Of a stretch of 64,000 nt of DNA, positions 44,001-51,625 are shown one piece after another. Below the pieces are notes generated by a model. It ran no database searches, was not told the DNA's origin, and saw nothing but the letters and a program-made list of their open reading frames with translations. A program made the position numbers and the translations under genes. Position 1 is the stretch's first letter. Every line of letters begins with the position of its first letter. Source of the stretch: Serripes groenlandicus (taxonomy: Eukaryota > Mollusca > Bivalvia > Cardiida > Cardiidae); NCBI GenBank assembly GCA_031761405.1, contig JASEVX010000355.1, forward strand, positions 106,062 to 170,061, in the 5' to 3' direction.

Positions 44001-47000
44001 GTATGTGTTTTTAATAGATGGTTAATAAATTAGTTCTAAAGGCTTCACAAATATGTCAATTCCTTCTCTGAAATATTGATAGGAAATATTGTTTATAGAA
44101 CATGCTGTGTTGTGGTTTTAGGATTTACAGGCTCTTCATCCCGTGTAATAGTTGCATCCAACTCTTCAAATTGAACATACACATTTTCTGAAACGTCAAA
44201 CCTATTAAGAAAGTCAGCCTCTTCGGTAAAACTCAGATCAGAAGAAAGATGTCTGATATGTTCAAATAATGCGTTCATGTCTAATGTCCGCCGATTCTTC
44301 AAAATCTTTTTGTTTTTTTTGATAATTTCCAAAAGTCTTTTTGCTTTTTATTTTAAAGATCAGAAAGGGATTGTGCACATTTTTTATTATATCTACGTTT
44401 TTCTTTTTTACAGGCATATTTATAATCTGTTTTATTATTTAGGAAAAGCATTCTTTCCCAAGCATTTATTCGAATTATATGTTTTCAAAGCTTCGTACAA
44501 TGATTTTTTTATTTTTACATTTTTTCATTAAACCATTTATCATTAATTTTGCAATGATTGACATTTGGAGTAGTAAAGCTTTTTCTAAAATACTTATCTC
44601 CCCTTTCTGTAAGGAAGTTAATGAAATATTTAACCATGAAAACTATAAATCGTTGTTCAAATGTCACAATAAGATCCTAATTATTGTCTAATAAGTCTAC
44701 TACGAATGATGATGATGATATGATAGTTGTGATGATGTTTATAGTGATATTTAAATTTTATTATCTTAATTGTAATATTATACATGTGATGATCTTTATT
44801 ATGACGATAAATTATAAGAATTGTTATAAGGTAATTACAAGAGAAAGTTGATGCAAGGCATCAATGTCGCCGGAAAAGACTGCATTGATTTATTTATGTA
44901 TTCTTGACTTTCCTTAGTCTATTCAAACATTTGCTTATAAATTTTATATTCATACCTATACATTAGGGTATCTATAAAAAATTAACGAAATGTGTACACA
45001 TTTATCTTGGCTTAAATTTAATTTTGCTGTTGTTACTTATTTAAATAATAGTATTCATTCATATAATTTCAATGTTTGTCAATCTTATTCGAATCACAAG
45101 GTAAATATCCTGGTATTGCTTTAAAGGGAGGTAATTTGAAGAAAACAAAAGTCTTCAAAAGGAGAAATATATCAGCATTACCGTCTACAGTTTAAATTGT
45201 TCTATTGTTTGTGGATTTAAAAATGTTCTTTTTTTCTTATTTCTACATGTACAACGAAATATTGCGGCTTCTCTTTGACGCTTTGCGTCAAACATTCGTC
45301 TTGTACTTGTCTAAAATAAAATAATATCACTCGCTTTTTCATATCGAAATGCGCATGCGCGAAAATCGATGTTAAAGGTCACGAAACTACACAACAGAAT
45401 AGGGTCTATATTTAGCTTAGAAACAGTTCCTACTTTAGATATTCATGGATTAACATTATTAAATGAATTCTACACAAATCAAGACATCTCTTTGAACATG
45501 AAAACAACATTTAGTAAGTTAAATAACGGTTGTACCATTGAAATCGGCTTCAAACTCAAATATATCTTTTTTTATAGCTGGCTACTGGAATGGTCTTAGA
45601 GACGCAGCTTTAAACGACACATGGGTCTGGGATGACAATGGTGCAGTCCCAACGTTCACGGGTAACTTTAACCATTGCCACTCATACAACTTGGATAGGT
45701 ACCTTTAAATATTTACACCCATAAAACCTTTAAAGGTACCTTTAACCATTACCACTCATACATCTTTCAATGTATCTTACACCATTACCACTCATACAAC
45801 TTGTATAGGTACCTTTAAATAATTACACCCATAAAACCTTTAAAGGTACCTTTAACCATTACCACTCATACATCTTTCAATGTATCTTACACCATTACCA
45901 CTCATACAACTTGCATAGGTACCTTTAAATATTTACACCCGTAAAATCTTTAGAGGTACCTTACACCATTACCACTCATACAACTTGCATAGGTACCTTT
46001 AAATATTTACACCCGTAAAACCTTTAGAGGTACCTTACACCATTACCAGTCATACAACTTGCATAGGTACCTTTAAATATTTACACCCGTAAAACCTTTA
46101 GAGGTACCTTACACCATTACCACTCATACATCTTTCACATATACCTTACACCATTACCACTCATACATCTTTCACATGTACCTTACACCATTAACACTCA
46201 TACAACCCTCACATATACCGTACACCATTACCACTCATACATCTTTCACATGTATCTTACACCATTACCACTCATACATATTTCACATGTACCTTACACC
46301 ATTACCACTCATACAGCTTTCACATGTACCTTACACCATTACCACTCATACATATTTCACATGTACCTTACACCATTACCACTCATACATCTTTCAAATG
46401 TATCTTACACCATTACCACTCATACATCTTTCACGTGTATCTTACACCATTACCACTTATACATCTTTCACATGTACCTTCCACCATTACCACTCATACA
46501 TATTTCACATGTACCTTACACCATTACCACTCATACATCTTTCACATGTATCTTACACCATTACCAGTCATACATCTTTCACATGTATCTTACACCATTA
46601 CCACTCATACGTAGTTCACATGTACCTTCCACCATTACCACTCATAAATATTTCACATGTATCTTACACCGTTACCACTCATACATATTTCACATGTACC
46701 TTACAACATTACCACTCATACATCTTTCACATGTACCTTACACCATTACCACTCATACATCTTTCACATGTACCTTACACCATTACCACTCATACATCTT
46801 TCACATGTATCTTACACCATTACCACTCGTACATCTTTCACATGTATCTTACACCATTACCACTCATGCATATTTCACATATACCTTACACCATTACCAG
46901 TCATACATCTTTCACATGCATCTTACACCATTACCACTCATACATCTTTTACATGTTCCGTATACCCTTACCACTTATAAAACTGCCACATATACCTTTA

Positions 47001-50000
47001 ACCATTACCAATCATAAAACCTTCACATATCTCTTTAACAATTACCACTCATACAACCTGTATGTGTAGCTTTAACCATTTCCACTCATAAAACCTTCAC
47101 ATATACCTTTTACCATTATCACTCATACAACCCTCACATATACCTTTTAGCCATTACCACTCATACAACCTTCACATATATCTTTAACAATTACCACTCA
47201 TACAACATTCATATGTACCATTAACCATTACCACCCACACAAACTTCACATACACATTTAACCATTTCCAATCACGCAACATTCATAACAACTTTCTCAT
47301 CATGAGAAATTTCAGCTTTTGTCACGCTGTTTTCAAAAGTCGTCTGCTTCAGAGGCGTCACAAAGCGTCTTTATGTCGGAAAGCGTTATTGAGGGAGTTT
47401 TTCTTTTGAGCACATTTCCTAAGTTATTGATAATGTTTGGGAACGTCATCTGTTGCAGATGTATCAAACTGTGTCTTTTTTATTGGGGTTTTACGCCGCT
47501 TTCAACATTATTTCAGTTATATCAAGTCACGGCGATAGTTCACTTATTCATGATCCCTGGGTAAACAAACCAGTACTAGGCTAGAAAATGTGCCTTGCCT
47601 AAGGGCACACTACCATGATCGTTGTGCTGCGACTGGAGATATAACACGGGACACCCGGTTTCAAATCCCCGACGCTAACCACTCGACCACGGCGAATTCC
47701 TAAACTGTGACTGTACCAAGTAATACGATTGGTTAGATCATCCTAAGCAACGACACAGGCCTGTTATTTGGGAAAGCTGCAGTTCGCCTGAATTTCGACC
47801 AAGTAACGTTGAACAGCAACCATGTTTAACATTTTAAGCAATGTGCGAGCGGATCTAGACCGTTTATCATTGGCTGAGGTTCATAAACACAATAACGCAA
47901 AATCCATGTTCTTTTTATTGAGTGAATATAGTTATAACTAGAATTATACGCGTAGAATTCCGACACACTGTGAACTATTTTTGAACTCAATACCAGTATT
48001 GCTTGGTACGGTGTTTTACGACGCTTTCAATAATGTTACAACTTTATCGAAGGCTTGGCGGGAAACAGTTGTAACTCAAATTGGTATTTTTTTACCAAGG
48101 TTAATCACCTCGCCATAAACTCTTTATAAGCGTTAAATCACTTTTCTTGGTAAACAATGAACATTTAGGTGCCATTGCTCGTTCTGAGCAATGGCACCTA
48201 AATTTGCATTGTTTACAAGTGGTCAAAATTGGCCCCTAATCCAGGGTTTTCAAAATAGGTTTTTAGTTACAACCGTCTCACGCCAAGCCCTCGATATCAC
48301 GTCGTTTACTGTGTAAGTTACCAGTACTACTTGTTCACTTATCCATACCTTACACCAGCAAGTCGGTCGCCATGCCCAGTTCGTTATAACTATATACGGA
48401 GTTGATTAGCGTTAGAACTTTCACTCTTTCCAACATTCAAGAAATAATACAGCATACGACTCTGAAACAATCTTAAACAATTCAAGAAATAATACAGCAT
48501 ACGACTCTGAAATAATCTTAAACAATTCAAGAAATAATACAGCATACGACTCGAAATAATCTTAAACCATTCAAGAAATAATACAGCATACGACTCTGAA
48601 ACAATCTTAAACAATTCAAGAAATAATACAGCATACGACTCTGAAACAATCTTAAACAATTCAAGAAATAATACAGCATACGACTCGAAATAATCTTAAA
48701 CAATTCAAGAAATAATACAGCATACGACTCTGAAACAATCTTAAACAATTCAAGAAATAATACAGCATACGACTCTGAAACAATCTTAAACAATTCAAGA
48801 AATAATACAGCATACGACTCTGAAATAATTTTAAACAATTCAAGAAATAATACAGCATACGACTCTGAAATAATCTTAAACAATTCAAGAAATAATACAG
48901 CATACGACTCTGAAATAATCTTAAATAATTCAAGAAATAATACAGCATACGACTCTGAAACAATCTTAAACAATTCAATAAATAATTTAATACATAGGAA
49001 AACATTGTGGCTAAAGGAAAGATTTGTCATTTTTGTTCAAAAGTCGTCTGCTGCACATGGTTCTAAATGCGTCCGCAAATGGGATATGCTTAAATACAGT
49101 AAGACATTTTCTAAAGACCACCTTTGTTTAGTATTGTCCTGTCTATAGCAACCACACTATTAATTTCCCAATTACTTATTTTCTGCTCAAATGACCCTGT
49201 AATTAAAGACAATGTGTGATAAGAGACCAGATTGTTCTCTTACAAGGTGTGGTCTTTAAACACAGGTTGAACTGTACTCTAGAGGAGGTGTTATAGAGAC
49301 CAGATTGTTATGTGGTCTTTAAACACAGGTTGAACTGTACTCTATAGGAGGTGTTATAGAGACCAGATTGTTATGTGGTCTTTAAACACAGGTTGAACTG
49401 TACTCTAGAGGAGGTGTTATAGAGACCAGATTGTTCTGTGGTCTTTAAACACAGGTTGAACTGTACTCTATAGGAGGTGTTATAGAGACCAGATTGTTAT
49501 GTGGTCTTTAAACACAGGTTGAACTGTACTCTAGAGGAGGTGTTATAGAGACCAGATTGTTCTTTAACAATATGTGGTCTTTAAACACAGGTTGAACTGT
49601 ACTCTAGAGGAGGTGTTATGGAGACCAGATTGTTCTTTAACAATATGTGGTCTTTAAACACAGGTTGAACTGTACTCTAGAGGAGGTGTTATAGAGACCA
49701 GATTGTTCTTTAACAATATGTGGTCTTTAAACACAGGTTGAACTGTACTCTAGAGGAGGTGTTATAGAGACCAGATTGTTCTTTAATAATATGTGGTCTT
49801 TAAACACAGGTTGAACTGTACTCTAGAGGAGGTGTTATAGAGACCAGATTGTTCTTTAACAATATGTGGTCTTTAAACACAGGTTGAACTGTACACTAGA
49901 GGAGGTGTTATAGAGACAAGATTGTTCTTTAACAATATGTGGTCTTTAAACACAGGTTGAACTGTACACTAGAGGAGGTGTTATAGAGACCAGATTGTTC

Positions 50001-51486
50001 TTTAACAATATGTGGTCTTTAAACACAGGTTGAACTGTACACTAGAGGAGGTGTTATAGAGACAAGATTGTTCTTTAACAATATGTGGTCTTTAAACACA
50101 GGTTGAACTGTACACTAGAGGAGGTGTTATAGAGACAAGATTGTTCTTTAACAATATGTGGTCTTTAAACACAGGTTGAACTGTACACTAGAGGAGGTGT
50201 TATAGAGACAAGATTGTTCTTTAACAATATGTGGTCTTTAAACACAGGTTGAACTGTACTCTAGAGGAGGTGTTATATAGACTAGATTGTTCTTTAACAA
50301 TATGTGGTCTTTAAACACAGGTTGAACTGTACACTAGAGGAGGTGTTAAAGAGACAAGATTGTTCTTTAACAATATGTGGTCTTTAAACACAGGTTGAAC
50401 TGTACTCTAGAGGAGGTGTTATAGAGACCAGATTGTTCTTTAACAATATGTGGTCTTTAAACACAGGTTGAACTGTACTCTAGAGGAGGTGTTATAGAGA
50501 CCAGATTGTTCTTTAACAATATGTGGTCTTTAAACACAGGTTGAACTGTACTCTAGAGAAGGTGTTATAGAGACCAGATTGTTCTTTAACAATATGTGGT
50601 CTTTAAACACAGGTTGAACTGTACACTAGAGGAGGTGTTATAGAGACCAGATTGTTCTTTAACAATATGTGGTCTTTAAACACAGGTTGAACTGTACACT
50701 AGAGGAGGTGTTATAGAGACCAGATTGTTCTTTAACAATATGTGGTCTTTAAACACAGGTTGAACTGTACTCTAGAGGAGGTGTTATAGAGACAAGATTG
50801 TTCTTTAACAATATGTGGTCTTTAAACACAGGTTGAACTGTACTCTAGAGGAGGTGTTATAGAGACCAGATTCCACATCGAAGAAGTCTGCTGCAACAAA
50901 CGACTTGGCAAATGGTTCAATTTGTTCCATGATAGATTTGAACGCTTATGAAATAGAGTAATTTTGCAAACAGTGTTGGAAATGGAGACACTCAAACATT
51001 GTTGTAATTCTTTTTCTTAGTTTTATTTTAAATCGTGTTTTTATTTGCGTGTGTCGTTATTGTAATATGCCCGGCTTTTGATGGCTTAATAAAATTATTT
51101 TTTCAAATTATTCTATAAAAGTGTTCTATTCATTTCGACAGCCTATTGATTGTTTAACTCTTTCCCACATATAGACGCTTTTTGACGCCTCAGCTACAGA
51201 CGACTTTTGAAAATATCGTGACAAAAGGTGAAATTGCCCTAACAGATTTATACCTACAATTAAAGAGATTTTCCATGTTTTTTAGGTAGACATTTTCAAA
51301 GTCATCTGCTACAGATTTGTTGTATGTGGGAAAGGGTTTAATCCCGATTGACTTTTTTATATTGCAGATTGGGATGCTGGCCAGCCGCAAAAGGGGGTTG
51401 AACGCTGTGTATTTATTAGTTCTACAAACGGATTGTGGCATGACGTTCCTTGCTTGGAAATGTTCCATACGATCTGCGAACTATAA
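28996..51486 (+). CDS. Secreted PAN/Apple-like plus C-type lectin domain protein, six coding exons, 235 aa
   Basis: Joining 28996-29035, 30412-30696, 38467-38549, 41044-41140, 45578-45661 and 51368-51486 gives 708 bases (236 codons with stop). All junctions are GT/AG and the phases are 1,1,0,1,1. Residues 1-14 (MNNVFFVIWTLLAG) look like a signal peptide. Residues 15-108 form a PAN/Apple-like module with C60, C64, C70 and C82. Residues 110-235 are a long-form C-type lectin domain: C110-C121, then C139, the YWNGL (171-175) version of the WIGL core, W184/W186, C210, WHD (220-222), C225 and C233. The EPN/QPD sugar-selecting site reads QPQ (202-204) and WND reads WHD, so sugar specificity cannot be predicted and calcium binding may be altered. 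N-glycosylation sequons lie at N88, N94, N100 and N181. Such lectins usually act in mollusc immunity or mucus. That role is inference here. Confidence 0.87.
29036..29689. other. PAN-lectin intron 1, first part: no recognised element
   Basis: AT-rich intron. The motif ACTTCTACATGAAATAAAAT is repeated a few times near 29440-29515 as a short degenerate repeat. No coding signal. Confidence 0.5.
29690..29923. mobile_element. Family A element, well preserved
   Basis: TTAAACCTTTCCCACCTGCA and GTGGGAAAGGGGGTTAA are inverted ends with TTAA. The core GAAATTGCTCATGATGAGCAATTTC is a perfect 25-base palindrome flanked by ACATTGTGGCCAAAGG / CCTTTGGCCGCAATGT. The bases either side (TAGGTAGTTCCAAAAGGATA and TAGGCAGTTCCAAAAAGGAT) are similar, suggesting insertion into a duplicated site. 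Confidence 0.8.
29950..30095 (+). repeat. Degenerate tRNA-like SINE
   Basis: CAGTGGTTAAACCACCCGCT and GGTCAGAGGTTCTTACCCC resemble boxes A and B. The following TGATGGGACGCCAGATAGCT is unlike the other SINE bodies. Weak call. Confidence 0.35.
30412..30696 (+). CDS. PAN-lectin exon 2: PAN/Apple-like module
   Basis: The acceptor is TTATTATATTCAG. It encodes 94 whole codons, including KVKCAVRCSLMTDCVSFFVD and VCQFH, the cysteine spacing typical of PAN/Apple modules in mollusc secreted proteins. A Ser/Thr/Asn-rich linker follows. The donor is GTAGGC at 30697, phase 1. Confidence 0.82.
30763..30880. mobile_element. Family F element, shortened
   Basis: CAGGTCTTTTCCCGACAAAA and GAGTACCCACAACATAGGTT with GGATTTTAGAACATG. 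The left palindrome arm is deleted, so the foldback is lost. Confidence 0.6.
30881..31226. mobile_element. Composite element with CAGGGGCGTAGC ends and family B inside
   Basis: The outer ends CAGGGGCGTAGCTCCCTTTA and GCAAAGCTACGCCCCTG are inverted. GCACGTGCCTACACATTTTT is a short palindromic segment. The inner part is a family B unit in reverse orientation. Same layout as 11506-11826 and 51626-51973. Confidence 0.78.
31227..32079. other. PAN-lectin intron 2: little recognised
   Basis: A family A scrap (CAGACGACTTTGGAAAACAT) is at 31341. A tRNA-like scrap, GGTCTGTGGTTCGCGTCCCG (box B-like), is at 31792. Otherwise AT-rich without features. Confidence 0.45.
32088..32245 (+). repeat. Segment similar to the PAN-lectin 3' flank
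   Basis: GAAATATTAGAATCATAATT and AATCATTTCACTTTCCAGTA match 51535-51600 (GAAATATTAGAATTATAATT; ACAATTTCACTTTCCAGTG) just after the lectin stop codon. Either a dispersed repeat or a relic of a duplicated terminal exon. No lectin-like frame precedes this copy. Confidence 0.5.
32318..32519. mobile_element. Family A element, rearranged
   Basis: TTTACCCTTTCTTTCATACG at the left and CTATATGAGGGAAAGGGTTA at the right. The core GAGAAATTGCTCGTTCTGAGCAATTTCTTCTC is a palindrome. The order of internal parts is altered: the right-half TTTGACAACAAATGG segment is inverted to the left. Its terminal TTAA is shared with the next element. Confidence 0.6.
32516..32724. mobile_element. Family D element, well preserved
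   Basis: TTAACTCTTTCAGCGCCGAA and TTGGCGCTGAAATAGTTAA ends with core TAGCTCGCCACGAGCTG. The left TTAA is also the right end of the family A copy. Confidence 0.75.
32725..33907. other. PAN-lectin intron 2: AT-rich, no recognised element
   Basis: Long poly-A/T runs, no convincing exon, no repeat family I could match within the window. Confidence 0.5.
33908..34122. mobile_element. Family B element, internally deleted
   Basis: GAGCCGTTCCACGAGAACAA at the left and GTTTTCTCGTCGAACGGCTC at the right. The second GC hairpin is lost. Confidence 0.75.
34500..34640 (-). repeat. SINE fragment
   Basis: TTTCCTGGGTAGGTTACCAG and CCTGACACCAACTAGTCAGT match the body at 20826 in inverted orientation. Confidence 0.5.
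34778..36395. repeat. 809-bp direct tandem duplication containing family A relics
   Basis: Positions 34778-35586 recur at 35587-36395 with only about three differences by eye (for example TCTGTAAGCG versus TCTGTTAGCG and AATATTGTTG versus AATGTTGTTG). The unit contains two decayed family A cores (GTAGAAATTGCCTACGAAAAGCAATTTC; CTGCTGCACATGCGTC). The junction sits at TTTTTCAACGATTTC, a short T-run homology. It is either a very recent event or an assembly artefact. Confidence 0.9.
36845..37068 (-). repeat. tRNA-derived SINE lacking its tRNA head
   Basis: TTGATTGGGATTTAACGCCG to TTTGTCAAACGTCGGAACG with the CAACTGGCTGCG landmark. The head that should follow at the right is missing. Confidence 0.7.
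37069..38466. other. PAN-lectin intron 2, last part
   Basis: A dispersed repeat fragment rich in CCGTCCGTC (37395-37480), related in style to 43140-43500. Otherwise nothing supported. Confidence 0.4.
38467..38549 (+). CDS. PAN-lectin exon 3: start of C-type lectin domain
   Basis: A short exon of 83 bases: D/CPAGTYILKNSCYMIDNVNM then RTFSDAK. C110 and C121 are the extra N-terminal disulfide pair of long-form domains. The acceptor is GCAACCTAAAG, with a T-rich tract before it. The donor is AAG/GTAAAT, phase 0. Its frame contains no ATG-led open frame over 60 codons, so ORF callers miss it. Confidence 0.78.
38620..38725. repeat. Foldback fragment
   Basis: CAACAATTGTTTAGCTATGTTACGGCG is partly inverted as CGCCGTGATATAACTAGGGGGAAATGTTG. 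The same foldback occurs twice at 39895-40125. It borders a 65-bp array. Confidence 0.6.
38733..39500. repeat. 65-bp minisatellite in PAN-lectin intron 3 (about 12 copies)
   Basis: The unit contains CTAACACTATTGACAATTTC, TCTTCTATACGCAAAGAGGG and GTGATATATCACAC, the last a palindrome. Copies are almost identical. Confidence 0.95.
39806..39876. repeat. Single inverted copy of the 65-bp unit
   Basis: GGGATATTTCATGCTCAAAT and GCGTATAGAAGAGAAATTGT, followed by CAATAGTGTTATAA, are the reverse complement of the array unit, about 300 bases downstream. The stretch could fold back on the array. Confidence 0.85.
39890..40125. repeat. Two foldback units in tandem
   Basis: Each has TTTAGCTATATCAGGGTGTT or TTCAGCTATGTCACGGCGTT facing CGCCGTGATATAACTGGGGG or CGTCGTGACATAACTGG. 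The 108-codon minus-strand frame across them is accidental. Confidence 0.6.
40212..40515. repeat. Diverged tandem pair, about 150 bases each
   Basis: TTTATTATGCAGACACTTGA and TTTATTATGCAGCCACTTGA start equivalent blocks that end GGGTGACTGCTTAAG and GGGTGGCTGCTTACG, then TTACTGTA. Each copy has inverted AGCAGCCA / TGGCTGCT parts. Confidence 0.7.
40675..40883. mobile_element. Family B element, internally deleted
   Basis: GAGCCGAATTACGAGAAAACCA and GGCTTTCACGTGGAACGGCTC ends. The right hairpin is deleted. It is flanked by duplicated intron sequence (CTCTAGGTTCTCGTAGTTAT at 40626 and 40954). Confidence 0.7.
41044..41140 (+). CDS. PAN-lectin exon 4: C-type lectin middle part
   Basis: The acceptor is GTTACATTGTAG. 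It encodes AWCANMGGILLHVDDDEESS then FFRELLLTITSH: the conserved A-x-C...G..L..v...E pattern of helix 1 and helix 2. The donor is A/GTAAGT at 41141, phase 1. A duplicated copy of the flanking sequence lies at 40590-40655. Confidence 0.8.
41240..41395 (-). repeat. SINE, second family
   Basis: TTTTACACCGTTTTCAAAAT, TGATCCCTGGGTAAACAAAG and the minus-strand box B-like CGGGTTCGATTCCTAG. Related to 1830-2112 and 47478. Confidence 0.6.
41515..41872. mobile_element. Family B element with a duplicated right half
   Basis: A full left half is followed by two right halves: GACGGAATGTGTCGGCCCGG and GAGGGAATGTGTCGGCCCGG, each ending in a hairpin and ATAATGTTGG. The final end is TTTTCTCGTAGGACGGCTC. Confidence 0.75.
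41948..42168. mobile_element. Family A element, full length
   Basis: TTAACCCTTTCCCTCATGTA and TTATGAGGGAAAGGGTTG ends. Closely similar to 19866-20098, including TTTGTCATAGGTTATCCATT. The 70-codon frame is accidental. Confidence 0.8.
42169..42700. other. PAN-lectin intron 4: no recognised element
   Basis: AT-rich sequence; TCGCCTAGTGTGCGATATAGCTC and nearby bases form a small imperfect hairpin. No coding support. Confidence 0.4.
42704..42803. mobile_element. Family E element, right half only
   Basis: GTTGGTTGCTATAGACAGAGTATTG and TTAGAACAGGTGTGACTGTATA match the right half of 15957-16140. Confidence 0.5.
42840..42988 (+). repeat. SINE body fragment
   Basis: GCGGCATTCGTCTTCCACCA, CAGCCAGTTGCTTGGAAAGA and GTACTGGTTTGAGAAATCCA match the body at 14683. 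Confidence 0.65.
43125..43520. repeat. Dispersed repeat, two diverged internal copies
   Basis: CCTGCATCTTAACCATGCAT AATAGGATTTC and CCCGCATCTTAACCATGCAT CATAGGATTTC, each followed by GGCACA and CACCATA or ATGAGGTGGTG. Family unknown. Confidence 0.55.
43690..44700 (-). pseudogene. Degenerate LINE (non-LTR retrotransposon) ORF2 fragment
   Basis: Read on the minus strand from 44700 downward. First comes a stretch of the type between endonuclease and reverse transcriptase (TDYKYACKKEKRRYNKKC, a stop, then QKDFWKLSKKTKRF). Next is LDMNALFEHIRHLSSD (44290-44093), then the start of the reverse transcriptase domain, ISDAQFGFKSNYSTVDTRFL (43830-43760). Several in-frame stops and deletions break it, and the catalytic FADD region is absent. 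The QFGF...ST motif is diagnostic of non-LTR reverse transcriptases; the clade cannot be told. Confidence 0.75.
44838..45523 (+). mobile_element. Helitron-like element, copy 3, 3' truncated
   Basis: Starts like the others (CAAGAGAAAGTTGATGCAAG, preceded by A) and is nearly identical to copy 2 for 686 bases, apart from an internal gap of about 23 bases near 44930. It stops inside the 67-codon frame at AGTAAGTTAAA and lacks the terminal hairpin and CTAA. It lies 54 bases before lectin exon 5. Confidence 0.8.
45578..45661 (+). CDS. PAN-lectin exon 5: WIGL-like core
   Basis: The acceptor is CTTTTTTTATAG. It encodes T/GYWNGLRDAALNDTWVWDDN and GAVPTFT. The donor is G/GTAACT at 45662, phase 1. A truncated Helitron-like copy ends about 54 bases upstream and a 37-bp array begins at the donor itself. 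Confidence 0.85.
45662..47280. repeat. 37-bp minisatellite starting at the exon 5 splice donor
   Basis: The core unit ACCATTACCACTCATACATC + TTTCACATGTACCTTAC repeats about 22 times at 46130-46960. Before it, five longer units of about 75-110 bases add AGGTACCTTTAAATATTTAC. After it, degenerate copies run to 47280. The first unit overlaps the intron's first bases. Frames of 255 and 297 codons (46176-47069) are open only because no rotation of the unit contains a stop. Confidence 0.95.
47290..47400. mobile_element. Family A element, fragment
   Basis: TCATCATGAGAAATTTCAGC, TTTTGTCACGCTGTTTTCAAAAGTCGTCTGC and TTTATGTCGGAAAGCGTTA are family A parts. The left half is missing. Confidence 0.55.
47478..47705 (-). 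repeat. SINE, second family
   Basis: TTGGGGTTTTACGCCGCTTT, TGATCCCTGGGTAAACAAAC and AAATGTGCCTTGCCTAAGGG match 1830-2010. Box B is decayed (GATATAACACGGG). Confidence 0.65.
48048..48293. mobile_element. Family C element
   Basis: CGAAGGCTTGGCGGGAAACA and CGTCTCACGCCAAGCCCTCG ends. The core TTGCTCGTTCTGAGCAA lies in inverse orientation to the other two copies. Confidence 0.8.
48440..48985. repeat. 45-bp minisatellite (about 12 copies)
   Basis: Unit CAATTCAAGAAATAATACAG plus CATACGACTCTGAAACAATC and TTAAA. Two copies lack two bases (GACTCGAAATAAT). Because 45 is divisible by three, minus-strand frames of 89-167 codons repeat FKIVSESYAVLFLEL. They are not supported as genes. Confidence 0.95.
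48997..49092. mobile_element. Family A fragment between two arrays
   Basis: GGAAAACATTGTGGCTAAAGG, AAAAGTCGTCTGCTGCACAT and CAAATGGGATATGCTTAAA are remnants of a family A core and right end. Confidence 0.55.
49096..49275. mobile_element. Family E element, seed of the 73-bp array
   Basis: ACAGTAAGACATTTTCTAAA at the left faces CTTTAAACACAGGTTGAACT GT at the right. Its right 60 bases (AGAGACCAGATTGTTCTCTT then ACAAGGTGTGGTCTTTAAAC) are the first version of the unit that is repeated downstream. Confidence 0.75.
49262..50872. repeat. 73-bp minisatellite (about 22 copies), derived from a family E end
   Basis: Unit CTAGAGGAGGTGTTATAGAG + ACCAGATTGTTCTTTAACAA + TATGTGGTCTTTAAACACAG + GTTGAACTGTACT. 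The first copies are 63 bases (missing TTCTTTAACAA). Two alleles alternate in blocks (GACCAG / GACAAG; GTACTCT / GTACACT). From 50873 to 51150 there is no feature beyond a GAAGTCTGCTGCAACAAACG scrap of family A. Confidence 0.95.
51153..51341. mobile_element. Family A element before lectin exon 6
   Basis: TTTAACTCTTTCCCACATAT AGACGC at the left and TTGTATGTGGGAAAGGGTTT at the right. The core is shortened. It ends about 27 bases before the exon 6 acceptor. Confidence 0.75.
51368..51486 (+). CDS. PAN-lectin exon 6: C-type lectin end and stop
   Basis: The acceptor is TTTTTATATTGCAG. It encodes D/WDAGQPQKGVERCVFISSTN then GLWHDVPCLEMFHTICEL and TAA at 51484. The last four cysteines of the fold are C139 (exon 4), C210, C225 and C233. 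No canonical AATAAA follows closely. Confidence 0.85.
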
Positions 51487-51625
51487 GACTATAAGATGAC
51501 GGGCTGAACTCCAGGAAATAGATATTATACTCAAAGTCTTGAAATATTAGAATTATAATTCTGTGATAAAATCAAAGTAACAATTTCACTTTCCAGTGCC
51601 ATTACAATCTAAATATAGATCGTGT

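Noticed and set aside
46176..47069. 297- and 255-codon open frames (Thr/His/Tyr/Leu-rich)
   Set aside because: They are formed by the 37-bp minisatellite, in which no rotation contains a stop; they lie within intron 5 of the lectin gene.
48390..49030. 89-167 codon minus-strand frames (FKIVSESYAVLFLEL repeats)
   Set aside because: 45-bp minisatellite, a multiple of three. Frames shift wherever a unit lacks two bases.
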